A stretch of 64,000 nucleotides of DNA from Pelobates cultripes (lineage: Eukaryota; Chordata; Amphibia; Anura; Pelobatidae): contig OW240914.1 in assembly GCA_933207985.1 (NCBI GenBank), positions 203,478,253-203,542,252 of the forward strand, read 5' to 3'. Of this stretch, positions 45,931-58,564 are shown in pieces. A model generated the notes under the pieces. That model was not told where the DNA came from. It saw only the letters and a program-made list of their open reading frames with translations, and searched no databases. Made by a program: the position numbers and the translations under genes. How positions within the stretch are numbered: position 1 is the first letter of the stretch; each line of letters begins with the position of its first letter.

Positions 45931-46744
45931 TATCTATAAACTTAATTAAATTGTACTGGCACATGTAAAATGAAGTAAAACATAAAACAAAACAAAAACA
46001 GATACATCGGCAAAGATCTAGTGTCTGGTAAGTCAAGATCAAAATTATTTGAATTCTTCTGATGTTTATATAATAATAATTTGTGCACATATAGTTACAT
46101 GTTTTGCTATATAAACTTTTTTGACGTTGACTATTATTATAGTCTCTGCTTTTGATTCTAGTAATCTGTGCCCCCACTATAGATTACTCTTGGAAGGTAA
46201 TTGCCTATAGGCACCATGTTAAAATGTGGGCAGTAAGAAGTCTAAATCTGAAGGGAAACCATGTCAAGGGCTTTAATAGTGAGAATTCTGGTCAAAGCTA
46301 AAAGGAGGGGGGGGGGAAGCTGTGTAAACAAGGGGTTTTGATTAAAACCATATGTATTCTGTTAAAACAAAACATCATTTCTGTTTTACATTAGGACCTA
46401 ATTTGCATATGTTTAACTAAAGGAAAAATATCTTTCTACTCTGTGTAGTAAGCACCCCATAAACTGCTTCCTCTTCACAAAAATTGTTACCAAGAGGGAA
46501 TTAAACCTTAAAATGGGCAAAACCAGATAACCAGTGCTGCAAGGAAATCATAACTTAACCTTATCTTCACCATCAGGTCAGGGAAAGACAGGCATAGTTT
46601 GGCCCAAGGTCCTAGTATAAACAAACTACCTTTTTATGCACAGATCTAGTCCTACTGACAATGAACATGATAGATAGATAGATATAGATTGGCAATCCCT
46701 CAAGTATTAAGGAGCGATCTACTAAAAAGATGAGAAACCAGTTA
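45931..46744. other. No gene seen; intron-like DNA
   Basis: Short GATA tandem at 46670-46685 and a G run at 46307-46316. Otherwise unremarkable. Confidence 0.4.
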
Positions 46745-47090
46745 CGTAGTGTATCCCCAGCCCCAACACATTAGCTGCAGTGGGTGCCCTAACTGTTATT
46801 GGAGGGAACCTATTGTCGCCCCCCCACCTTCAACCATTAGGGGCTAACTGTAAAAATAACCTCCCACCCACAGTGACTAAGGGACCAAAGCCCATTGTCA
46901 TCCCCCTAATAAACAAATACCCTATCTACCCCATGCACCACAATAATAGTGAGATGCCTGAAAAACAAGAAATTAATACTTACCATTAGATGTCGGTCTA
47001 CCATCTTTTTTCAGCTCCAAAAAAGCCAAATAAAAATCCATAAAGTAGCATTGAACTCAGACTCCGCTGTTATCATGGCAAAAAGAGGTA
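46745..47090 (+). repeat. Dispersed repeat related to 49680-49900
   Basis: 'cttaccattagatgtcggtctaccatc...agctccaaaaaagccaaataaaaatccataa' parallels 49813-49885 ('cttaccatttgatgttttctttcttct...ccccccaaaaaagctaaataaaaatctataa'). The upstream C-rich segment is also similar. Confidence 0.5.
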
Positions 47091-47145
47091 GTACAAAGTA
47101 TCAACTAAAAGGGAGCCAATATTTAAGAAAGATATATATATAAAA

Positions 47146-47174
47146 ATGAGAGAGACAGAGAGAGAGAGAGAGAG
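47146..47174 (+). repeat. (AG)n microsatellite
   Basis: GAGAGAGA run. A (TA)n run follows at 47250-47286. Confidence 0.95.
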
Positions 47175-47254
47175 ATTTTACTCATTGTTTTTGCAATTGT
47201 TTTCTCTCATAGATATTTACCTTTTTTTTGTTTCTTGTTGTTTGATGTCATATA

Positions 47255-47286
<32 letters not shown>

Positions 47287-47299
47287 CACAATTATTGGC

Positions 47300-47660
47300 A
47301 CCCTTTTAATCAATACTATGTAATATCTCCCTTTGCCAAGATAACAGCTCCGAGTCTTCTCCTATAATGCTTGATAAGGTTAGAGAATTCATGGCAAGAG
47401 ATCAGAGAACAGTCCTCCATACAGAATCTCACCAGATCCTTCAAATTTAACGCTCTTCATTTAACACCCCAAAGTATGGGGGACTGGGACAGCCATGGCA
47501 GGAACGTGATTGTAAGGTCAGTAAACTTTTTTGTTTAAAAAACTTATTTTGATTTTATGTTATGGATCATTGTCCTGCTGGAAGATACAATCACAGCCAA
47601 TTTTTAGCTTTCTGACAGAGGAAGACGAATGTTCACTTAATATCGGCTGATATTTGATAT
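47300..47660 (-). pseudogene. Tc1 transposase C-terminal relic
   Basis: Minus-strand translation in pieces gives IFQQDNDP and HKIKISF (the QQDNDPKH...S catalytic neighbourhood of Tc1 DDE transposases), then FEGSGEILYGGLFSDLL and KTRSCYLGKGRYY, close to the family's C-terminal GSRE.LYGGL.SD.L and RLRAVILAKGG segments. Multiple stops and frame changes make it non-functional. Confidence 0.65.
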
Positions 47661-47704
47661 CCATGAGAGCAGAGTATTTCTGTATATTATTTAACCTGTT
47701 GATT

Positions 47705-47900
47705 TTTTCTTTATTATTTTATTATTTATATAGCGCCATCAGATTCTGTAGCACTGTACAATGGGTGGACTAACAGACATGTAATTGAAACCAGACAACT
47801 GTATGTACAGGAACAGAGAGTTGGAGGGCCCTGCTCAATGAGCTTACATTCAAGAGGGAGTGGGGTATAGTGACACAAAGGGTAAAGTACAAAATAAAGG
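47705..47900 (+). repeat. Dispersed repeat, TTTATATAGCGCC end
   Basis: 'tttatatagcgccatcagattctgtagcactgtacaatgggtgg' and 'agggccctgctcaatgagcttacattcaagagggagtggg' form a repeat whose end is seen inverted at 15765-15842. It appears inserted in the Tc1-like element. Confidence 0.6.
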
Positions 47901-49159
47901 GTGTGTACAATTTGGCTGATGTGTACTATGGTCATCGCTGCCACCCAGGAGTAATGGGAGTTGGAGTGCAGGACTCGTTTCTTTGTATTTGTATTCACTT
48001 TTGTATCACACAGCTAGGTTGCAATGCTGCTGCCCATCCCGTGTGTTCCCTATTAAGGGTTAATAAGTATGTAGGGGTGTATATAAAAAAAATAAAAATA
48101 CCCCTTTCTGTCTCATTAGAGATATTTTTGCCAGAAGCTCAAGGAAGCAAGGCAAAGGGTTAGAGTTAGGACCCACCTAAGAGGTCTGCCTTGATGTGGC
48201 AGGTGGGCTTACCCTCTCATGGCCATTGGAGGTAACTAAAAACCTCCATTTGTTTAAAAATACATAGAGATGTGGAAAGAGCGCAGGTACCTTTTTTTTT
48301 TTCTTTGTGTACAAAATAAGGACTATTTTTTACAGCAGGGCTTGACAAAACCCAGGCACCAGATTGCCATTGCGACTAGAAATTTTGAACTAGCGTCTGG
48401 GATTTAAAGCCCTTTTAGCTAAAGGCAGGATGGGGGAACAATGGAGCCGGCCGCCCTGAGGAGCATGCAGGCGGTAAATGTCTTGCTTTTTTCAAGCAAC
48501 CAAAAACTTTTTTTTATTTTCTTGTCAAGAGTAAAAGATTGACTTTTAAATGATTTTAAAAATCAGCATCTTTTAGACCGCTACATTCTCACAGTTAGGG
48601 CAAGCGGTAATTGCATGTTGTATGGCATTTATCTCCATATGTAACAAGTCTTTTTTAAATTCCGATAGATTGCTAACAAATGAACTGTCAATCAAGGAGC
48701 CCTGCTCTTCTGCAGAATGGCTAAAATGGCAAGTACATCTTCTATTTTTGCAATTGCAAAGAATACAGATAGATGCAAAATTTAATTTTGCACATCATAT
48801 GTCATCTGTAATGTTGGAATATGTGTAACATTACTGCACACTCGGCAATCATTCAGTGCTTATACACAGTACCCTTCATTAATATTGGCACCCTTGGTAA
48901 ATATTAGGCATGTGCATGGGAAAAATTTTCGGTTCGGCATTCCGAAATTCGGGACTTCGGCAATTCGGCACTTCGCTTGCAGCCGCTTGGTAGATAACTC
49001 CCTAATACTGTGGGAAAAAGGCTGAAAGACCTAAATTGGTCTTTCAGCCAAATTTACTAATACAAAGTAAAGATTACTTAGTATTAGTAAATTATGCCCC
49101 TACTCGCTATACTGCGAGTAGGGGCAGGTCTTTTTTTTTTTTTTACAGTGAGCAGCCAC

Positions 49160-49690
49160 ACGCTCCCGAGCCACCACCCCTGAGCAGAGGGTGGGGGCCC
49201 TAAATTAGAACAAGGGGGGGACCTATTGCCCCCCGTGGCCCCCACCCCTGAGCAGCGGGTGGGGGCACTAAATAAGAATAAGGGGGGGTTCCTAATGTCC
49301 TCCCCCCTGGCCCCCACCCCTGAGCGGTGCGTGGGGCCCTAAATTTGAATGAGGGGGAGGACCTAATGTCCTCCCTCCTGGCCCCCACCCCATAGCTGTG
49401 GGTGAGGGCCCTAAATACTAATTGGGGGGGACCTTATGTACTTCCCCCCTGGCCCCCACCCCTGAGCGGTGGGTTGGGGCCCTAAATACTAATTAGGGGG
49501 GGGGGACCTAATGAGCGGTGGGTGGGTGCCGTAAATACCTAATGTCCTCCCCCCTGGCCCCCACCCCTGAAATACTAATTAGGGGGGGGGACCTAATGAG
49601 CGGTGGATGGGTGCCGTAAATACCTAATGTCCTCCCCCCTGGCCCCCACCCCTGAACGTCGGGTGGGGGCCCTAAATAAAAATAAATAAG
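49160..49690 (+). repeat. Minisatellite, 72-86-bp units
   Basis: Units of the form CCCCCACCCCTGAGCGGTGGGTGGGGGCCCTAAATACTAAT...GGGGGGACCTAATGTCCTCCCCCCTGG start near 49168, 49245, 49317, 49388 and 49458. Two later units (about 49487 and 49573) are near-identical 86-bp duplicates. Each unit can fold (GGGGGGACCT with AATGTCCTCCCCCC). Confidence 0.9.
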
Positions 49691-49987
49691 CCCCCCCCCA
49701 AACCCCTAGTCACCCCCATCCCCCCAAAAATTAACCCCTACCTACGCCCTCACCCTAAAAATAATGAGGGGGGACCATTTAACGAAATACCTGTAAAAAA
49801 ACAAAAATAATCTTACCATTTGATGTTTTCTTTCTTCTAAAATCTTCTTTTTTCACCCCCCAAAAAAGCTAAATAAAAATCTATAATAACCGACGCAATA
49901 AAAAAATAAAAAAAAATAAAACGAACGTCAAAAAAAAAAAAAATCCATCTTCACCCAGCGTGGTCTCCGCGCAGACTGAGCTCTGCA

Positions 49988-50227
49988 GGGCGGGGCAAGG
50001 CTTATAAAGCCTTGCCCCGCCCTGCAATAAGGCTCAGAGCACTCTGATTGGTGGGTTTAAGCCATCCAATCAGAGTGCTCTGACAGGTAAATGAAGAGAC
50101 TGACAGGTAAGTCTCTACATTTACCTGTCACAGCACTCTAATTGGTTGGTTTGAAATCCACCAATCAGAGTGTTCTGTGTCATTTTACACAGCGTGGGAA
50201 AGTTCTTTGGAATTTTCCCACGCTGTG
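49988..50227. repeat. Series of hairpins (palindromes)
   Basis: GCAGGGCGGGGCAAGGCTT/AAGCCTTGCCCCGCCCTGC (49986-50024), AGAGCACTCTGATTGG/CCAATCAGAGTGCTCT (50036-50081), GACTGACAGGTAA/TTACCTGTCA pairs (50088-50130) and ACACAGCGTGGGAAA/TTTCCCACGCTGTGT (50187-50228), one after another. Confidence 0.9.
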
Positions 50228-50342
50228 TAATTTGACTCATAGCTCTCTGGTTACTTAATCCACAGATTTGAAGTACAAATTGGGCAGTCACTAATTCAGC
50301 ATCCTGAACGTTAGTTTGGTGTTTTAGTCGGTATGTAAGTAT

Positions 50343-51306
50343 TAGGGATCGACCGAATATCGGTTTTACTGATATTATCGGACGATATTCAGTATTTTCG
50401 ACAATAACAGTATCGGCCAATAGAGATGCTGATAATACCTCCTAGGACCGCCGGGCCCGCAGCAAGCAGTTACTTACCTTCCCAGCAGCACTCTTCAGCT
50501 CCCCTATCTAAACCTCGCGAGACCCGCGGCCGCAGAACATTGCCACGGGTTACCATGGCAACGCTCCGCACGGGACGCAGGCCGCGAGATTTACACAGTG
50601 AGCTGCTGGGAGGTAAGTAACAGCTTGCTGCTAGCCCCCACAGTACTTAACAAGCAGGGAGGACTAAAAAAAAACCCCCCAAAAAAAACATTTTATTAAA
50701 AAAAGATTTAAATACAAAAATTCCCCCCCCACCACCATTTTACACAAATTAAATCTCTATACAAACACACACAAAAACTATCACTATACACACACACACA
50801 CACTCTGCATTCACTATACACACACTACACAAATACTCTGCATTCACTATACACACTACACAAATACTCACTGCATTCACTATACACACTACACAAATAC
50901 TCACTGCATTCACTATACACACTACACAAACACACTCTGCATTCACTATATATACACACACTACACAAACACACACTCTACATTCACTATATATACACTA
51001 CAAACACTCACTGCATTCACTATACACACTACACAAACACACTGCATTATATACACACACTACACAAATACACACTGCATCCACTACACACACACACACA
51101 CACTACACAAGCACACACAGCTCCCCTGTCTAAACACACGCCATCCACTACATGTGGCATGTATATATTGTGCATTTATCTTTAGAATAAGTTTCTTTTT
51201 TTCAAAATGGTAAATGTACAGAATATCGGCAAGTTATCGGCTATCGGCCTGAAAGTTCGCAGATTATCGGAATCGGCTCTAAAAAATCAATATCGGTCGA
51301 TCCCTA
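50343..51306 (+). mobile_element. hAT-like non-autonomous element, complete
   Basis: Ends TAGGGATCGACCG and CGGTCGATCCCTA are perfect inverted repeats, followed inward by repeated ATATCGG/CCGATAT units. Flanking 8-bp direct repeats GTAAGTAT (50335-50342 and 51307-51314) are identical. The interior has an inner inverted repeat (50458-50490 with 50604-50633) enclosing a CpG-rich core with CTCGCGAGA and GTTACCATGGCAAC, and a CATTCACTATACACACTACA minisatellite. It is non-coding. Confidence 0.92.
50755..51110 (+). repeat. ACTCTGCATTCACTATACACAC-type minisatellite
   Basis: About ten units of 27-37 bp, CA-rich, inside the hAT-like element. Confidence 0.93.
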
Positions 51307-51314
51307 GTAAGTAT

Positions 51315-52576
51315 GTAGGTCTAGAGCTGTGTGAGCCCCTCACGTGCGTTTCAACTTTTGGCTCAGACAAGTGACTGCCACTATGTTACTAGTTATGTAA
51401 ACAGTAGTATTAAATACTGCTTTTTCTCTGAAAAGTGAACAGACACTGCAGGCCTCTTAACTAGTTCTGGTAACTATAGTGTCCATTTATTGATATTTGT
51501 AAATGGAAATATAAAATCTAATTTAATTTAAAAAATAAATAAATTGGTAGATTTGCTGTGTTCTAAATATCAAGCAAGGTAAGCCAAAACAAACACATAG
51601 TAACGTTACTTACTTGAAGGCAAACACTGACTGTGTCCTATGTATCAAAGGAATCAGCAGCTCAGCAAATAAACATATAACTGACGTCTTATCCAGCAAA
51701 CCAAGTGAAACCTAGAAAATAAATCAAGGCAAGTATTTTGAAGTTAATCTGTCTTGTTCACTTGGCAGAATGTTACAACGAATTGGTATAAAGAAGAAAA
51801 TAATTACTATGTTTAAAACACGTTAAACAGGAAATCAAGAAGAGATTTTTAAAATATGTTCCCTAGAAAAAAAGAAGATGAGATCATACAAAATGTGTCA
51901 ATATTTGGCTTGTAGATACATTTATGTATAGCTTGGATAGGCAATTTAGCTATACAATAATTTAACCTAACTATTGATTAATTGAAATCCACTGAATTAC
52001 TTTACTCTGAAAACTTTACTTCCACTGGAAGACTCTTCCAGTTATGTATTACCCTTTGCGTATAAGAAGCATTGGCTAATTTAACCCTCCTTTCTTCAAC
52101 CTACAACTTCATACCGTGTCACTTATGCTTGCATGTGTATTTCACTCATTATCTGGTTATTTTCAGATTTTTCACCTCCTTTACTAGGCTTTACACAGAA
52201 TGCTTCACACTATACTCTGATGCCAAGTTTCACACAATGTTGAGTATTATTTCAGTGGACTGTGCCTAAGTCTTGCCATCTTACAGGAAAAGAATATTAA
52301 ACAATTTTAAAAAGGACCACATATGGGGAATATCCTAATGGGAAACTTCAACTGAACAATTATTAGAGCTCATGCTAAACATTACGCAGTATGGCTTACC
52401 TAGCTTCTCAAAATGCTATGCACCAAAAACAACTTTCACACAACTACAAGTGCTTATGATAAGTCAACAGGTTAATGCCGAATGTCTTAACAATGTAACG
52501 CAATGCTACATGTCCTGGAGGAGATAACTAAATGTTACTCAGCCTAAAACTATATAAATGTATTATTAAATTAGAA
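51315..52576. other. No gene seen; intron-like DNA
   Basis: No exon, transposon end or RNA gene is supported. Confidence 0.4.
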
Positions 52577-52900
52577 TTAAAGGACAGCTGTCACCTCAAA
52601 ACTAGGAATCCTTACATTAAGTTTTGAAAGGAAATGTACTTTATTTTTATAATAAAAAAACCTCCCAAAAAAACACCATCCTTACCTTTAATATCCAACA
52701 GGATCCTTTAGTCATATACATGCACATTGAGTCAACGGATAGTTAGTCTCTATCATCTTCCCTGCTTCACTCCATGTACAAATGCTTTATAAATGTATTT
52801 AATTTTTTTACATATACTTCATTTTTTTTAAATTTCAAACCTTGATGAAAGAACCATTATATTAAAAAAATAGTGGTGAGGCGGCGACAGTTGTCCATTT
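52577..52900 (+). mobile_element. Small MITE with GGACAGCTGTCACCTCA ends
   Basis: The left TTAAAGGACAGCTGTCACCT and right GGCGGCGACAGTTGTCCATTT are imperfect inverted repeats of the same end (AAATGGACAACTGTCGCC on the reverse). It is non-coding and AT-rich inside. Confidence 0.55.
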
Positions 52901-53152
52901 ATGCCTATTACTGTCCAAGATTGGAAAGGTTTGCGCAAATAAAGCAAAAAGAAATTTAGCAAGGTCTAAATACAACACAACACATGTCACACAAAAACCA
53001 CGACCGTAAGTGGTTTTGTTTCGAGAGTCCCATTAAGTTTTCTAATGTATAAAAATGTCAGAGGCTTTTATAGTTATTGGGCCCTCTTTTAAATAGCAAC
53101 ATTCCTCAGTTTGATGAGAATGACAAAATGATATTCCGAAATGTGATTTAAT

Positions 53153-53556
53153 TTAAAGGGACACTATAGTCACCAAAACAGCTACAGCTTAATGTAGTTG
53201 AGTATAATAGTTCCCTTCAGGCTTTTTTCATGCAAATACTGCCTTTACATTGCCCCTAGGGACACCTCCAAGTGGCCACTCCTTAGATGGCCACTGGAGG
53301 TGCTTCCTGGCTCAGTGCTGCCGAAAAAGCATCTCTATGAGGAGGTCCTGACTGGCCAAAGTTACATTTGGCCCCGCCCCCGTGCCGATTTTAGCCTATC
53401 CAATGCATTCCCTGTGGGACCTGCGCGGCACTGGAAATAAGGTAAATTTTAAACTTTTATTGGGGAGCTAAAGGAGGGCAAGCCACCTAAATGGTGGGTT
53501 AAACACTATAGGGTCAGGAATACAAGTTTGTGTTCCTGACTATGGTGTTCCTTTAA
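53153..53556 (+). mobile_element. TTAA-bounded MITE, family A, internally deleted
   Basis: Begins TTAAAGGGACACTATAGTCA and ends GACTATGGTGTTCCTTTAA. It has the family A markers but is about 130 bp shorter than 33875-34411, lacking the 'ctgcatggagatgc...' part. The right hairpin arm has lost bases (TTCCTGACTATGG). Confidence 0.88.
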
Positions 53557-56332
53557 GAAAATGTTTTAACCCTTTCAATGTCAACAGTATCAAGTAAAAA
53601 AAAAAAATCCCTTATAAAACAGAAGTATTAACATGTCTTGCTTTCATGACTCATAAAACACTAGCTACAAGATTTCTTAGTATTTATAATAGATAAAAAA
53701 AAATGTGTAAATGTTAATCACACAATAAACATAATGTTTCTTTGGATCAGAGAAATGATAATATAAAAGATCTGTAAAAAGACATGTTGCATCTTGCAAT
53801 ATATGGTCTTCAAACACCGAGGCGAAAAAAATAAATATATAAAGCAAAATAATCCTATATATCACAAGACTAAACATAGTGTATTATACTTGTACACTTG
53901 CCAGTTCTTGTTTTGCTTCTAAGAAGCTGTTATCACATTGTCTACTTTTGCCAAAAACAACAAATCAGGCGTATATTCGAGACCTTGAAGTATATTAAAC
54001 CATGAAAAGGAAGTTAACTCTGAAAGTGACAGTGGCTAGGAAAATGTATTCCACGTCCTCCAGAAACGTAAAGAGAACTATCCCAAGTTTTACCTATGCC
54101 ATTTTTTTAAAATATAAAATTCTGAGCGCATTGGAAACAAAGCGGCACATACTATACAGTGAATAGAAACATTCCAAGATAATACTTTCCAACCTTTTGA
54201 AAGAGGAATGTGGAGATCAGCAAGGCCCGTGAAATGGACATGGCAGTTACATAGTGTGGATGTCCTCTTCTCCAGACCGGCAGACACTCAGAGTAGCTCA
54301 CAAATGAGCAAAGCACAGAAAAAACAAAAATCACAAACACCCTATTTAAGTGTGTGGATAACAGGATGCATTATTATTTCTTCCAAAGAAGCAGAACATT
54401 ATCCAAGACTTGTAAGACTTGCATCCAAAATTGCGATGGTCACTCTAGATTTCAGTCTTTAAGAAGCACAGTTGGTACTCTGAGTAATATTTATCACACC
54501 AGGGAACCTTGCCTATCACATATATTTATATTTATCATAGTAGGGATTCTCATCCCCCTAGAGATGTACTCCTGCAGTATTCCCTGGGAATACTTACCTG
54601 TAACACCTCACCTATCAAATGTTCAAGGTCAACTTGCATATTAGTTATCCTAAAGTCCCAAATGGTTCCAATATATCGTGTTAAGAAAGTGACTGAAATG
54701 CAAATGCTCTGCTAGCATAACTGTTATTGAGGGATAACATTAGGTGAAGTTCATCTTTAGCTGAAAGATCACACACTGACTACACATATTTTTTTAGCAT
54801 GTAGAACTTATAGCTCCCATCTTGCCAGATGGTGATAGAGTAAGCTATTGAAACAGACCTCCCTGTGTGTAGAGATTACATTACAATGTCCAGAAAAAAA
54901 AAAATTGGGTTGAGAAAAAAAAAAAAAAAAGGATCTATACACACACTCTTTTTATGTCCGTAATCATTAATTTTTTTCTTACTCTATTAAAAAAAAAATA
55001 AAAAAAAATGGAGATGTTAGGAATAAATCATATGCGGTGAAAATGCATAAAGGGGAAAAGACAGTCATCCACACATGTTACTTGCCATTTTAATTCTGTC
55101 ATAGAACACCCTATTTGTGGTCTGTACTGTAATAGGTTCCATTTCACATTCAGATGTTTACTCTAAAATTCACATGAATGTTCAAATACTTTGAAAGAAT
55201 TGGGCTATCCAGTACAACCACTGTCTTGATGTAGCACAATCCAAGTAATTCGAATAACTAGTTTTGGAGTTCAAGAGCCTTTTGAACTTTTGTTTAATCA
55301 CAATTATCTTTGCAAAGGTCGATCAGGGCCAAAAAATTCTAAAGCAATTCCCAGAACTCTCCGTCACAATGAACACGTTTTGAAGCCTGCTCTGAGTTAT
55401 TCCTCAAGGTCTTCGGCACCTGGGCCAGACATGAATAACTTCCTTCATGCCTTTTAGTCCAGGCAGGGACCCACCACCTGCGACAATAAAAATTATTTCA
55501 TTTTGCATATCTTTTTCTAAGAATAATAAAAAACACAGCAAGAAAAAAAAAAAGGCTGTTCATAGTCACGAAAAAAAATAAAAAAAAATAAAAAAAAAAA
55601 CACACACAACAACCACCCAGTAAACTACCATATAGATTCTACAACTGCTGTTCACTTCACTAACCCTTGGATATATACTGCAATTTTCTATTAGTGGATC
55701 TATTTAAAGCAGCATGGTCACGCTGTACTTACCTTTTCTCTTAATCGCTTCTTCTGTCTTGTGTATTTAGTTAGAATTAGATTATAAAATAAAAATAAAA
55801 TCGGAAAAAAGAAAGTAGGAAAGAGGAAGAGGAAGAGGAAAGAAAGGACTACATGCAGCATTATTTTTCCTATGCATGACTTTCTTAGACACAGGACAGA
55901 GCCACCATCAAGAAGTGTATCCCTCAGCCGTCACCAGTGATGGTTGCAGAGAATTGGCTCTGTGTATGGAAAATCCCACTGTCTCATGGGATCCTCCATA
56001 GACCTCAATGCTGTACGCTCGCACATGCATGAGAGTACAGCAGTGGCATCGGCTCCTGGAAGCACCAAGAGCTGGAGGACTCACGCTGAAGAAGATGGCA
56101 GTGCCCCTGTAAGTAAATCTCACCTTTCTGTTCTGACCCCGGACCCTCAGCGGCGATCTCACCATCAAAAGTCTTTGCAAATTCCAAACTGGGATAATGC
56201 CACTTTAACTATCTCACATGGCACCATTTCCCACATTCTGGTGATAATGTGTGGATCAATACTATTAATTAAACCATTGTCATTGAAGTGGTGAGAATGC
56301 CTAGAGTCCAGCAAGGCCTTCTTACCTTTAAA
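53557..56332. other. No gene seen; intron-like DNA
   Basis: A-rich runs around 54893-54930 and 55560-55610. 55905-56210 ('agagaattggctctgtgtatggaaaatcccactg', 'gcagtgcccctgtaagtaaatctcacctttctg') may be a dispersed repeat. No recognisable protein. Confidence 0.35.
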
Positions 56333-56710
56333 GTGGTTTTGTCAACTTAAACTTTTCTCCTACGGTTTTATTTTCACTTCCACTTTCAGAATCTGTACTT
56401 TTCTGATCTATTTCTTTTTAAAACTTAAGACAAAGTATGGACTACTGTCTTATGTATTTTTCCTATGCTTAATAATCCTGACAAAGGGTGGAGCTTAATG
56501 CAAGCTTCACTTTCTTTGTGAATATAGTGGAACTTGCCTTAAGCTTAACCCTTTGTCAAGAGGGTCAAGCATGGATAAAAAAAAAAAATATATAAGTTCT
56601 TAAATTTGTCTTATTTTTTTTTAAATAGAAATAGATCAGTAAAGAAAAGAAAAACAGATTCTGAAAAACGAAGAAAGAGGAGAAAGGTAAGTTTGAGGTG
56701 ACAGAGCCAA
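56333..56710 (+). mobile_element. MITE with long imperfect terminal inverted repeats
   Basis: Left 'tggttttgtcaacttaaacttttctcct...tttcagaatctgt' pairs with right 'acagattctgaaaaacgaagaaagaggagaaaggtaagtttgaggtgacagagcca' over about 80 bp. A second inner pair is CTGACAAAGGGTGGAGCTTAATGCAAGC/GCTTAACCCTTTGTCAAG. It is non-coding. Confidence 0.75.
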
Positions 56711-58003
56711 TTAAACCATTTGAAACTGGCTTCATACTTAAACTCGTAAATTTGTCTTCTTCTCCTCTGAGTCCTTGCAAATACATAAACATTTGCTTGA
56801 GCAGCAGTGATAGGCCAAGATAATGGTCAGGACGTATTCAAACTTCATTACATGCCATTTATAAAACTGAAAAGTACATGATAGCGAATAGTTGGACACG
56901 GATAAAAAATTAAGGAATGTAGCAGTTCCTAATTGGCAGATATAATGCAGTTGGCAGATAGGAAAGTATGGATATTGTACCAACATGATATTCCTCTCAA
57001 TTCCATCTAACAATGATTGAATCTGGCAAGATAATATAAGTACAATAGCATAATTATCATCATGTACATACGAGAAGGGCTGATATGTAAGATACAAGTT
57101 CATTCGTTTAATTACTGTGATGAGGGCAACATTGCCAGATTCACAGTCTTGTGGCCCATGCCATTTACTAATTGGGATTTCAGTATATTATTTATATGTG
57201 AGCATGTTTCTTTTATTTCATGATTGGGAAAAAAAAAAAAAAAAAACGCAACAAGAGTGACATAGGTACTCTAGCTATGCCTACAGATTGGATTGTGTTT
57301 GTTTAGTAATGTGTCATTTATTGCTCTAGAGAGCTGTTTTCTTAGAAAATGAGACATGAGAAACACACAAAGCCTCAACCAGCTGATTTTTGGCGCCTCT
57401 CTCTATAACCTAATATGGTGAAGTATATTTAGGCCAAACTTAACAACCGTTCATTGAACACGATGCCACTGGGATCTGTTTAAAATACGTGTAATTCAAT
57501 TGTCAACGAGTTTATATTATGTGAACCACGACTGCGCTTCTAATGTTTAACACAATACAGACACATTGTAGATTTTATTTGTTGGAATATGGTCATAAAT
57601 AAGTCTGACATTTCATTTTGTAGACTTGAAACATTTTTGGAAAACTGATGGATAAGGATAAATTGTTTTTATTTTTTTTAATGTTTCCTGAAAGAAATTT
57701 AAATACAAGTAAATATTCAAATGCACTTGGATATTAGCTATGAGTATTGATAATGTTTTAACACAGCATGAGAAAAAAAAAAATGTAATATATATATGTA
57801 TATATAGACTACATTCTATGTCTGAGTATATACATAGACACACTAATTATTATTATTATAACATTAATTGTGAGCTCTCCTATTTCATGAGATGCACATG
57901 GCCTAAACAAGATATCATTTACCAAGAGATTATTATTGATTTGCCATTATTTGCTTAATGCACATGCAATTCTAAACCAATATCTGGCTATAGCTTTGTT
58001 TTT
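56711..58003. other. No gene seen; intron-like DNA
   Basis: AT-rich with a poly-A run at 57229-57246. No supported feature. Confidence 0.4.
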
Positions 58004-58564
58004 TTAAAGGGACACCATAGTCACCAGAACATCTACAGCTTAATTCTGGTTGAGTATAATCATTATATGCAGGCATTTTCATGCAAACATTGCTTTTTTT
58101 TTTTTTTTTTTTTTAAAAGGCAATGTTTACATTGCCCCTAATGACACCTCCAAGTGGCCACTTCTCAGATGGCCACTGGAGGGGCTACCTGGCTCAGTGC
58201 TGCACAGTAGGCAGCACTGCCGTTCGATGACTCTGCTCTGCATGGGGTCGCTGAATCTTCCTCATAGAGATGCATTGATTCAAGAGGTGCAGATTGGCCA
58301 AAACAGTGTTTGGCCCCGTCCTTTGACGATTTTAACCATTCCAATTCTTTCCCAATGGGTTGGCTAAAAATATGCATTTCTGATGATGTCGCCAAGAGGG
58401 TGGGGCCGGTGCTGGCAGACCCGCACGGCACTGGAAATAAGGTGAGTTTTTCATGTTTTTAACTGGGTTAACGGGGGGGATGGGTGAACCATCTAAAAGG
58501 TGGGTTTAACACTGTAGGGTTAGGAATACATGTTTGTGTTCCTGACCCGATAGTGATCCTTTAA
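58004..58564 (+). mobile_element. TTAA-bounded MITE, family A, complete
   Basis: Begins TTAAAGGGACACCATAGTCA and ends CCCGATAGTGATCCTTTAA. It has an expanded T run near the left, interior family A markers, and the right hairpin CTGTAGGGTTAGGAA/TTCCTGACCCGATAG. Confidence 0.9.

Larger units (their letters stand above)
47286..48903 (-). mobile_element. Decayed Tc1-like transposon, interrupted
   Basis: The right end TTGGCACCCTTGGTAAATAT (48881-48900) and a truncated left copy ATTGGCACCCTTTTAATCA (47293-47311) are the inverted ends of a Tc1-type family. Between them lies a transposase relic (47300-47660) and an inserted dispersed repeat (from about 47709). The palindrome-rich composite begins exactly where the right terminus ends. 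Confidence 0.65.
48904..50334 (+). mobile_element. Palindrome-rich composite element of uncertain class
   Basis: Starts GCATGTGCATGG then AAAATTTTCGGTTCGGCATT with CGAAATTCGG and TTCGGCA repeats. It continues with a 72-86-bp minisatellite, a C-rich/A-rich segment, and a series of palindromes. The mirrored right terminus is not visible, so the boundary near 50334 is only where the next hAT target site starts. It resembles foldback-rich DNA transposons but cannot be classified. Confidence 0.45.

Noticed and set aside
49168..49690. CRISPR-like array
   Set aside because: Spaced repeats exist, but this is a contiguous minisatellite in vertebrate DNA with no spacers and no cas genes.
50749..50976. 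Repetitive 75-codon minus-strand frame (CVVCIVNAV repeats)
   Set aside because: Translation of the CATTCACTATACACAC minisatellite in the hAT element.
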